A stretch of DNA of 12,768 bases, taken from contig JAIXXU010000085.1 of assembly GCA_027490595.1 (NCBI GenBank), positions 1 through 12,768 of the forward strand, given 5' to 3'. Source of the stretch: Pseudomonadota bacterium. GTDB taxonomy: Bacteria; Bdellovibrionota_B; Oligoflexia; Silvanigrellales; Silvanigrellaceae. Below, piece by piece: positions 6,921-12,768 of this stretch. The translations under genes were made by a program, and so were the position numbers. Numbering within the stretch: the stretch's first letter is position 1; each line of letters opens with the position of its first letter. The notes under the pieces were generated by a model. That model saw only the letters and a program-made list of their open reading frames with translations, was not told where the DNA came from and searched no databases.

Positions 6921-7751
6921 TTATTTTTTACTTGTAAGTGTAGGCCAAAGAATATTGGCGCCTAGTTCTTGAGCTCTTAAGGCAATAGGATCGTCTTCAA
7001 GTGCAGTTAGTATTTCTACACCATCACCCACAATAGCGAATGTATGTTCAAATTGGGCCGACGGTTTTCCATCTAATGTTTTTGCTGTCCAGCCATCTTT
7101 CATGAGTTGGGCGCGCCAATCGCCTCCATTTATCATGGGTTCAATGGTAAATATCATTCCTCTTGTAATTTTTAAGCCCGTGCCCGCCTTTCCAAAATGA
7201 GGAATTTGTAAGTCTTTTTCATGGAAGACTTTACCAATGCCGTGGCCAACAAAATCACGAACCACGCCGCAGCCTTCTTTCTCCGCATAAGATTGAATAG
7301 CATGGCCGATGTCCCCAATACGATTTCCGTGCTTAGCGGTTAAAATAGCTCTAGCAAGGCTTTCTTCAGCAACTCTAGTCACTTTCAACCGATCTTCTGG
7401 AATGTGTTCCCCAACAAAAAAAGTTCGAGAACAATCGCCAAAGTACCCATCTAAAGTAGCGGTGACGTCAATATTGATAATGTCTCCCTCTTTTAAAATT
7501 TCTTTTGAGCTGGGGATTCCATGGCAAATAACATCATTAATACTTGTACAAACAGATTTGGGATAACCTCGGTATTGAAGCGGGCTGGGGTAGGCTCCGT
7601 GGGATACAATGAATTCATGAACAATTGTATTAAGTTCTTCTGTGCTGACGCCTGGTTTTACGAACTGACCCACATGGCGCAATGTTTGTGCGGCAAGCCG
7701 TCCGGCATTTCGCATCTTGAGAATATCTTCTTGTGATTTTAATTTTGGCAT
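6921..7751 (-). CDS. map: Methionine aminopeptidase, type I
   Basis: Metalloprotease that removes the initiator Met from nascent proteins at the ribosome. From the ATG at 7751 the product is 276 residues. The catalytic and metal-binding residues fall at almost the same numbers as in E. coli MetAP: His77 (CHGIP), Asp95 and Asp106 (NIDVTATLDGYFGDC), His170 (VGHGIGKVFHE), Glu204 (FTIEPMI) and Glu235 (FEHTF). A longer reading begins with TTG at 7787 and overlaps fabD. I prefer the ATG because it starts MPKLKSQEDILKMRNAG like the family, has AAAGG about ten bases upstream, and lies 14 bases after the fabD stop. It is the middle gene of fabD-map-reductase. No zinc-finger extension is present. Confidence 0.97.
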   Translation of the reverse strand: MPKLKSQEDILKMRNAGRLAAQTLRHVGQFVKPGVSTEELNTIVHEFIVSHGAYPSPLQYRGYPKSVCTSINDVICHGIPSSKEILKEGDIINIDVTATLDGYFGDCSRTFFVGEHIPEDRLKVTRVAEESLARAILTAKHGNRIGDIGHAIQSYAEKEGCGVVRDFVGHGIGKVFHEKDLQIPHFGKAGTGLKITRGMIFTIEPMINGGDWRAQLMKDGWTAKTLDGKPSAQFEHTFAIVGDGVEILTALEDDPIALRAQELGANILWPTLTSKK

Positions 7752-7765
7752 AGGAAAAAAGCCTT

Positions 7766-8716
7766 TTATTGATGAAGTTGTAGGCAACGATTGAGGGATT
7801 CAAGGTTGTTTGTGGTGTGGCATTCCACGTCAGGCAGGGTCTTGTTGACAAGGCCCTGAAGAACGCGCCCTGGGCCAACTTCTATCATTGACCACGGAGT
7901 GTTGTTCATTAGTTTTTCCATGGTGCTCAGCGTTTGAGTCCAAAGAACTGGGCTTGCAATTTGTTGTACGAGCATTTTTTTATTGTAGGAGTTTTCGTCG
8001 TAAAACTTGGCGTCAACATTGGCTATAATTCCCTTATTAAAGCTTTTTAGGGGCACTTGGTTTAACTGTGTTTCCATTTCGAGTGCTGCGGGCTTCATCA
8101 AGGAGGAATGAAAAGGGGCGCTTACCGGAAGTCTTATAGCTTTTCCTAGTTTTTTTTCTGCGATGGCAAGACAGCATCGTTCGACGGCATCTTTGTGTCC
8201 ACTAAGGACAAGCTGTCCTGAGGAATTAAAATTAACAACCTCAACTATGGAGTCTGGTTGTGACAAAGAGTGACAAAGATCCGGAATTTCATTGACCTTT
8301 GGACCTAAATACGCAGCCATGGACCCTACGCCAACTGGCACCGCTCGTTGCATGGCCTGCCCGCGAAAATAAACAGCTTTTAAGGCAACTGAAAAATCAA
8401 ACGCTCCAAGGGCAACTAACGCTGAATATTCTCCTAAACTATGACCTGCAACAACATTGAATGGTATTTCTGCTTGTTTTTGCAGAATCCGAAATATCGC
8501 TGTGCTTACAGTTAAAATCGAAGATTGAGTATATTGTGTCAAAGAAAGCTGAGCTTCGGGGTCTTCAAAGCATAATTTTTTCATGTCAAAGCCAAGTGTG
8601 TCTGAAGCTTCTTCAAATGTAAGTTTTGCTTCCAGAAACTCAGCTGTGATGTCTTTGCACATGCCACAAGATTGGCTTCCTTGGCCGGGAAAAACAAGAA
8701 TATAAGTATGAGACAT
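7766..8716 (-). CDS. fabD: Malonyl-CoA:ACP transacylase FabD
   Basis: Transfers malonyl from CoA to acyl carrier protein, supplying the extender unit for type II fatty acid synthesis in the cytoplasm. The product from the ATG at 8716 is 316 residues, typical of the family. Active-site residues are present: the oxyanion-hole Gln12 in FPGQGSQ, nucleophile Ser93 in GHSLGEYSAL, Arg118 in the YFRGQAMQ region that binds the malonyl carboxylate, and His203 in APFHSSLM. The frame is open for 16 codons further upstream, but MSHTYILVFPGQGSQ is the usual N-terminus and AGGA lies nine bases before this ATG, so I start here. It heads the minus-strand fabD-map-reductase unit and is divergent from ffh. The usual partners fabH, fabG and acpP are not in the window. 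Confidence 0.97.
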   Translation of the reverse strand: MSHTYILVFPGQGSQSCGMCKDITAEFLEAKLTFEEASDTLGFDMKKLCFEDPEAQLSLTQYTQSSILTVSTAIFRILQKQAEIPFNVVAGHSLGEYSALVALGAFDFSVALKAVYFRGQAMQRAVPVGVGSMAAYLGPKVNEIPDLCHSLSQPDSIVEVVNFNSSGQLVLSGHKDAVERCCLAIAEKKLGKAIRLPVSAPFHSSLMKPAALEMETQLNQVPLKSFNKGIIANVDAKFYDENSYNKKMLVQQIASPVLWTQTLSTMEKLMNNTPWSMIEVGPGRVLQGLVNKTLPDVECHTTNNLESLNRCLQLHQ

Positions 8717-8734
8717 GTTTGTAAATCCTAGTTT

Positions 8735-8748
8735 ATTTGTTAACAAAT
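8735..8748. promoter_or_regulatory. 14-bp palindrome upstream of fabD
   Basis: ATTTGTTAACAAAT is a perfect inverted repeat 18 bases upstream of the fabD ATG, between fabD and ffh. It could be an operator in the fabD leader or promoter, but it matches no fatty-acid regulator site I know (FadR, FabR, FapR). In AT-rich DNA such a palindrome can occur by chance. Confidence 0.25.
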
Positions 8749-8804
8749 GATTTTTTTGTAACACGGTTTTTTTAAACCCGCAAACTTTATGCGCTCATGA
8801 GTGG

Positions 8805-8834
8805 TTGACCTTCATTGCAGCACAAAGGTATACA
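8805..8834 (+). promoter_or_regulatory. Candidate sigma-70 promoter of ffh
   Basis: TTGACC (8805-8810) and TATACA (8829-8834) are separated by 18 bases. The matches are five of six and four of six to the consensus. Transcription would start near 8841, about 35 bases before the ffh ATG, which independently argues against the longer upstream reading of ffh that begins at 8801. Confidence 0.5.
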
Positions 8835-8862
8835 TCAGGCCGTACCATTCAGGAAGACTTAG

Positions 8863-8870
8863 AAAGGTGG
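8863..8870 (+). promoter_or_regulatory. Strong ribosome-binding site deciding the ffh start
   Basis: AAAGGTGG lies five bases before the ATG at 8876. The same octamer precedes the ATG at 12440 at nearly the same distance. It selects 8876 as the ffh start over the in-frame codon at 8801, which would add 25 unlikely residues. Confidence 0.75.
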
Positions 8871-8875
8871 GATTT

Positions 8876-10456
8876 ATGGTTTTTGATACAGTTTCTCAAG
8901 GTTTTAAAGACGCTCTGTTAAAAATAAAAGGCCAAACAAGACTGACAGAAGAGAATACAGCTGAAGCCTTCGACGCAATAAAAAAATCTTTGTTAAATGC
9001 TGATGTGGATTTAAACGTTGTAAAACAATTTTTAGAAAATGTTCGTAAAAAAACTATTGCTGACGTTGTCACTTTAAAGTCAAAATCTGGTCAAAAAGTA
9101 ACTGCTGACGATTATTTTATCAAAGCTTGTCATGATGAGTTAGTGGAGCTTCTTGGTGGTAATACCCCAGAGATTACAAAAAATACAAAGGGGCCAACGG
9201 TAATTTTACTCGTAGGTTTGCAAGGTGCTGGTAAAACAACTCATGCTGCCAAGCTTGCAAAACATTTGGCTCAAACTCAAAAAATGCGTCCATTGCTGGT
9301 AGCTGCAGATATCTATCGTCCTGCAGCCCGTGAACAGTTAAGGCTTCTGGGTCAAAAAATCGATGTGCCAGTGTTTACTTTAGAGTCACAAGATGCGGTA
9401 GAAATAGCTCGCAAAGGGTTAGAACATGCGCGTTCTGAATGGCTTGATTTAGTCATTATTGATACAGCAGGTCGCTTGGCAGTGGATGAAACGCTTATGA
9501 GCGAGCTTGAAAATATGAAGCACGCTGTTTCTCCGCAAAATATTCTTCTTGTGATTGATTCTATGATTGGTCAGGATGCCGTGCGCACAGCATCGGCCTT
9601 TGACAATCGTTTGGGTTTGTCTGGGGTTATTCTGACAAAATTAGATGGTGATGCTCGAGGTGGCGCAGCGCTTTCTGTGAAGAAGGTTACTGGTAAAAAT
9701 ATTTTATTTGTTGGAACGGGAGAAACTCTCGATAAACTGGAAGATTTTAGACCAGAAGGTATGGCCAGCCGCATATTGGGAATGGGCGATATCGTTGGTT
9801 TAATGACTGACTTTGAAAAGGTAGTTGACAAAGAAAAAGCGCAAAAAAGTACAGCTAGGTTTTTGGAAGGTCATTTCGACTTTAATGACTTCCTAGATAT
9901 GTTTGGTACCATTGGAAAAATGGGTCCAATAAAAGATATCTTGGCAAAAAGCCCTCTGGCAGGACAAATGCCTTCGGCGGAGCTTGATAAGGTGTCGGAT
10001 AAAGACTTCACAAGAAAGTCAGCTATTGTCCAATCTATGACTATCCAAGAACGAACACAACCTGAACTTCTCATTTCTAAATCTACTTCTGCCAGAAGTC
10101 GCATTGCTCGCATTGCAAAAGGTTCTTCCCATTCAGAAAAAGACGTTAAAGATTTGGTGGAACAGTTTTTTAAAATGAAATCTATGGTTCAAATGATGGG
10201 TGGTTTGGGCTTGGGTGGAGATTTTTCTTCTAAAATTCCTGGTCTTGGTCAATTAAAGCAAATGGCTAATATGGCAAAAATGGCTAAAATGATGGGTGGA
10301 GGCGGTTTGGGCGGCCTAGGAAATATGTTTGGTGGACTTGGTGATTCTGTCGGCGGGAATTCCCCTGGTGGTCTTTCGGCTTCAGATATGGCTGAGATCA
10401 ACAGACTCAAAAAAAAGAAAAAAGAAGAAAAGCAAAAGAAACAAAAAAAGCGATAA
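8876..10456 (+). CDS. ffh: Signal recognition particle protein Ffh (SRP54)
   Basis: GTPase that with 4.5S RNA binds signal sequences on ribosomes and delivers them to the receptor FtsY and the SecYEG channel. The product from ATG 8876 is 526 residues, longer than the common ~450. Order: N helical domain (1-105); G domain with GLQGAGKTT (114-122), DIYRPAAREQL (145-155), DTAGR (196-200) and TKLDGDARGG (254-263); then the M domain from about 320, with RIARIAKGSS and a Met-rich segment (FFKMKSMVQMMGG). The extra length is a Gly/Met-rich stretch (MANMAKMAKMMGGGGLGGLG) and a tail of about 20 mostly Lys residues at the very end. GTPase motifs all look intact. It is divergent from fabD and followed after 17 bases by miaB, with no terminator between. 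The 4.5S RNA gene is not seen here. Confidence 0.97.
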   Translation: MVFDTVSQGFKDALLKIKGQTRLTEENTAEAFDAIKKSLLNADVDLNVVKQFLENVRKKTIADVVTLKSKSGQKVTADDYFIKACHDELVELLGGNTPEITKNTKGPTVILLVGLQGAGKTTHAAKLAKHLAQTQKMRPLLVAADIYRPAAREQLRLLGQKIDVPVFTLESQDAVEIARKGLEHARSEWLDLVIIDTAGRLAVDETLMSELENMKHAVSPQNILLVIDSMIGQDAVRTASAFDNRLGLSGVILTKLDGDARGGAALSVKKVTGKNILFVGTGETLDKLEDFRPEGMASRILGMGDIVGLMTDFEKVVDKEKAQKSTARFLEGHFDFNDFLDMFGTIGKMGPIKDILAKSPLAGQMPSAELDKVSDKDFTRKSAIVQSMTIQERTQPELLISKSTSARSRIARIAKGSSHSEKDVKDLVEQFFKMKSMVQMMGGLGLGGDFSSKIPGLGQLKQMANMAKMAKMMGGGGLGGLGNMFGGLGDSVGGNSPGGLSASDMAEINRLKKKKKEEKQKKQKKR

Positions 10457-10473
10457 TTACATAGGTCTGGATT

Positions 10474-11901
10474 ATGCAACAACAAAATCAGTATTTAAAA
10501 AAAGTTTACGTACAAACCTGGGGCTGCCAGATGAATGTGGCAGACACAGAGCGAATGCTAGCTCACCTAGGTACATGCAATTACAAACCTACAGATGAAG
10601 TCAATGAAGCTGATTTTATTCTTCTCAATACCTGCCATATCAGGGAAAAAGCTCGTCATAAATTAGTAAGTAGGTTGGGTGAATTAAAGCCTCTCAAGGA
10701 AAAAAATCCAGATGTGATTTTAGCTATTGCAGGCTGTGTGGCTCAAGCTGAATCAGAAGCCCTGGCAAAAGAAGTTCCTTTTGTCGATATGATTATTGGT
10801 CCAGATCAAATTGAGCAACTTCCTTCTCTTTTAGAAGAAGTTGTCCGGAAACACGAGGCTTCAAAAGGTATCGTTGACTCCTTTCACAATAGTTTCTCTC
10901 CATTTGTTCTCACCAAGTTTGATGGAAAAGAAAAAGGTTACTCTATTCCCATAGATGTTGTGCCTCCGTTTTATGACGAAATAAAAAATGAAGTAAGTCG
11001 TTACGTAAATATTATCAAGGGATGCAATAATTTTTGTACTTTTTGTGTGGTGCCATACACAAGAGGTCGTGAAAAGAGCCGTCTCCAAGAAGAAATCCTT
11101 CAAGAGGTAAATCATCTTGTAAGTAAAGGAGTGAAGGAAATCATTCTGTTGGGTCAAAACGTGAATTCCTATGGCCTAGATTTGATTGGTGCAACAGATA
11201 TTCACTCCTCAGGAGGAAAAATGCCGTTCTCTGATCTTCTTTACGAAGTGAGCAACGTGCAGGGTGTTGAGCGCATTCGCTTTACAACGTCAAATCCTCA
11301 TGATTTTACGCCGACACTTGCAAAAGCATTTGAGGATCTTCCTAAGGTTACAAATTCATTTCATTTAGCCGTTCAATCGGGAAGCGATCGTATTTTAGAT
11401 CGCATGAACCGCCAATATACTAGAAACGAATACTTAGAGCGTGTTGGATGGATTCGTAAAGTAAGACCTCAGATTGCTTTTAGTACTGACATTATTGTTG
11501 GGTTTCCTGGTGAGTCTCAACAAGATTTTGAAGATACTTTATCGTTGGTAGAGGAAATGAAGTATGCCTTTATTTATGCCTTTAAATATTCTATTCGAAA
11601 AGGCACCCCTGCCACCAGATTTCATGATCAAGTTCCAGAAGAAATCAAAGATAAACGATTACAGCTTCTTCTTGATGTTCAAAAAAAAGAAACACTCAAA
11701 CAAAATTTAGCTGAAATAGGGTCTGTTCGCGAGGTGTTAATTCTATATAAAAACAGGAAGGAAGAGGACAGCTGGTACGGACGAACCAACGAAGGTCGCC
11801 TGGTAAAAGTTCAAACCTCTATGCCCTGTATTGGTTTTACATTATCGGTAAAAATTGAGGATGCAAACCTTATTGCTTTGGTTGGACGTGTTTGCCAGTA
11901 A
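10474..11901 (+). CDS. miaB: tRNA-2-methylthio-N6-dimethylallyladenosine synthase MiaB
   Basis: Radical-SAM methylthiotransferase that adds a methylthio group to i6A37 of tRNAs reading UNN codons. The 475-residue product has the three-part family layout. The N-terminal domain has Cys18 (QTWGCQMN), Cys54 (LNTCHIREKA) and Cys88 (AGCVAQAE) for the auxiliary cluster. The radical-SAM core has Cys184, Cys188 and Cys191 (KGCNNFCTFCVVPYTRGRE). The C-terminal TRAM domain (about 410-475) starts near VREVLI. The distance between the auxiliary and SAM cysteines is slightly enlarged (around 140-178), and LAVQSGSDR replaces the usual LPVQSGSDR. The second half has a small insertion before MPFSDLLYEV. The start 17 bases after ffh suggests cotranscription. 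It converges with secG, the stops being only 20 bases apart. Confidence 0.97.
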   Translation: MQQQNQYLKKVYVQTWGCQMNVADTERMLAHLGTCNYKPTDEVNEADFILLNTCHIREKARHKLVSRLGELKPLKEKNPDVILAIAGCVAQAESEALAKEVPFVDMIIGPDQIEQLPSLLEEVVRKHEASKGIVDSFHNSFSPFVLTKFDGKEKGYSIPIDVVPPFYDEIKNEVSRYVNIIKGCNNFCTFCVVPYTRGREKSRLQEEILQEVNHLVSKGVKEIILLGQNVNSYGLDLIGATDIHSSGGKMPFSDLLYEVSNVQGVERIRFTTSNPHDFTPTLAKAFEDLPKVTNSFHLAVQSGSDRILDRMNRQYTRNEYLERVGWIRKVRPQIAFSTDIIVGFPGESQQDFEDTLSLVEEMKYAFIYAFKYSIRKGTPATRFHDQVPEEIKDKRLQLLLDVQKKETLKQNLAEIGSVREVLILYKNRKEEDSWYGRTNEGRLVKVQTSMPCIGFTLSVKIEDANLIALVGRVCQ

Positions 11902-11921
11902 TCAAAAAAAAATACTTTAAA

Positions 11922-12317
11922 TTATTTATGTTCTCCATTTGGATTGGTGGGGTGAGGAACTGGAGTTGGTGCAGGTGTGGGACGAATGGGCGATACCGGC
12001 ACGGAATTTAAAGGTGAATTTGTTTTGAGAGCTCGAGGAGCAAGCAATTGCTTCTCTAAGTTACTTTTTACTGCGTAATGCTCCCGGGTTTTTGTCCAAG
12101 CTGCACTCATTGCTAAGACAAAAAATAAGACACCACATATCCATGTCGCTCTTATAATTCCCTGAACTCCTCCACTAGCACCAAAAAAACCTTGTGAATT
12201 ACCGCTGCCCAGGGAGCTGCTCATGCCTCCTTCATTTCCTTGTTGCAGAGCAACTACAAGAAAAATAAGAACAAGAGAGTCAATAACAAGCAGTGTTGTC
12301 AGAAGTGTAGAAATCAT
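11922..12317 (-). CDS. secG: Protein translocase subunit SecG with Pro-rich tail
   Basis: Small inner-membrane subunit of the SecYEG export channel that helps SecA-driven translocation. The product from ATG 12317 is 131 residues: membrane segment 1 at about 3-24, the conserved cytoplasmic loop (LQQGNEGGMSSSLGSG, 24-39, then GFFGASG), membrane segment 2 at about 54-73, and a hydrophilic tail rich in Pro, Thr and Asn (100-131), a kind of extension often seen in alphaproteobacterial SecG. The frame is open for 27 more codons upstream, but the hydrophilic extension would spoil the N-terminal segment, and AAAGGA sits about nine bases before this ATG. It is divergent from the gene at 12440 across 122 bases and convergent with miaB. 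Confidence 0.94.
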   Translation of the reverse strand: MISTLLTTLLVIDSLVLIFLVVALQQGNEGGMSSSLGSGNSQGFFGASGGVQGIIRATWICGVLFFVLAMSAAWTKTREHYAVKSNLEKQLLAPRALKTNSPLNSVPVSPIRPTPAPTPVPHPTNPNGEHK

Positions 12318-12427
12318 TCTGGTATTCCTTTGTTTATGTGATATGAAGAGGGGCAAAGAAGGCGTTAGACGTTTCTTTGTAATTAATTTACATGACATAG
12401 CAAAGTTTTGTTTTCAAGTCTCTTCCC

Positions 12428-12435
12428 AAAGGTGG
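12428..12435 (+). promoter_or_regulatory. Ribosome-binding site of the gene at 12440
   Basis: AAAGGTGG stands four bases before the ATG at 12440, the same octamer that precedes ffh. It supports this as a real start although the encoded protein is not recognised. Confidence 0.7.
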
Positions 12436-12439
12436 TTCT

Positions 12440-12768
12440 ATGGCAAAGGTACGTGCTTCTAAAAAGGAAAATGTTCAAATGGAAAATCAAGAAGTCATTT
12501 TAGAAAGTGAAGCCAAGCCCAAAAAAAAAGCAAAATCACCTCTCAAAGAGTCCGATGAGTCCGTAAAGGTGAAAAAAACACCCGCAAAGTCATCTAAAAA
12601 ATCAAAGCCTTCACCAAGTGAGCCTGTGCTTGAGAACGAATTGCCCAAAGAAACTCCTGAAGAAGGGCCCGTTCCAGAATATTCCTTAGGTTTGGAGCAG
12701 GAAAATACTCAAAATACAGAAGTTAAAGTTCCTTTATCGAAAGTGCTCCCTTTAGAAGCTGTGGTAAC
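12440..12768 (+). CDS. Unidentified protein with Lys-rich disordered N-terminus (partial)
   Basis: An open frame of 109 codons from the ATG at 12440 runs off the window end. The visible part is strongly charged: Lys/Ser/Pro-rich with repeats of the type KPKKKAK, VKKTPAKSSKKSK (residues about 26-58), then an acidic Glu/Pro-rich part (62-95), ending KVPLSKVLPLEAVV where a folded domain may begin. There is no signal peptide or membrane segment. This composition is typical of disordered N-terminal extensions on nucleic-acid-binding proteins, but the domain that would identify it lies outside the window, so no function is given. In many proteobacteria pyrG neighbours secG, yet the N-terminus here does not resemble CTP synthase. 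It is divergent from secG. Confidence 0.75.
   Translation, partial: MAKVRASKKENVQMENQEVILESEAKPKKKAKSPLKESDESVKVKKTPAKSSKKSKPSPSEPVLENELPKETPEEGPVPEYSLGLEQENTQNTEVKVPLSKVLPLEAVV

Noticed and set aside
11902..11924. AAATA/TATTT stem followed by a T run on the minus strand after secG
   Set aside because: The stem has only five A-T pairs with an eight-base loop, too weak for a terminator call in AT-rich DNA.
12223..12462. Plus-strand open frame of 79 codons over the secG promoter region
   Set aside because: It is antisense to secG and overlaps the start of the well-supported gene at 12440; it has no ribosome-binding site.
1..12768. tRNA, rRNA, CRISPR array, insertion sequence or phage attachment repeats
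   Set aside because: I looked on both strands and found no cloverleaf, regular repeat-spacer series, transposase or long direct/inverted repeat.

Overview
This AT-rich 12.8 kb window reads as the chromosome of an alphaproteobacterium, possibly a host-associated one. The basis is family content: an Ffh with a Gly/Met-rich C-terminus, a SecG with a Pro-rich tail, and GrpE, Hsp33 and SfsA in line. The order- or genus-level assignment is inference. Most genes are single-copy housekeeping genes. One large orphan gene stands out.

Layout. 1-781 (-): 5' part of serS. 953-3276 (+): grpE, hslO (Hsp33, redox chaperone) and sfsA, closely packed. 3380-3754 (+): C-terminal remnant of an alpha/beta hydrolase that has lost its nucleophile region. 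3841-6129 (-): a 762-residue protein of unknown family with two hydrophobic lobes. Its promoter region carries a near-perfect 19-bp Fur-box palindrome, and its coding sequence contains a 17-nt homopolymer. 6212-8716 (-): fabD, map and a stand-alone RibD C-terminal-type reductase, packed as an operon. 8876-11901 (+): ffh and miaB, divergent from fabD. 11922-12317 (-): secG, convergent with miaB. 12440-end (+): start of an unidentified protein with a lysine-rich, probably disordered N-terminus.

The known genes cover translation (serS, map, miaB), protein folding under stress (grpE, hslO), membrane targeting and export (ffh, secG) and lipid synthesis (fabD). They do not form one pathway. The best candidate for something undescribed is the apparently iron-regulated orphan membrane protein at 3841-6129: an unfamiliar protein, a Fur operator at its promoter, a slippage-prone T17 tract in its last membrane segment, and a decayed gene beside it. 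No tRNA, rRNA, CRISPR array or insertion sequence was seen, and no gap between genes exceeds 300 bases.
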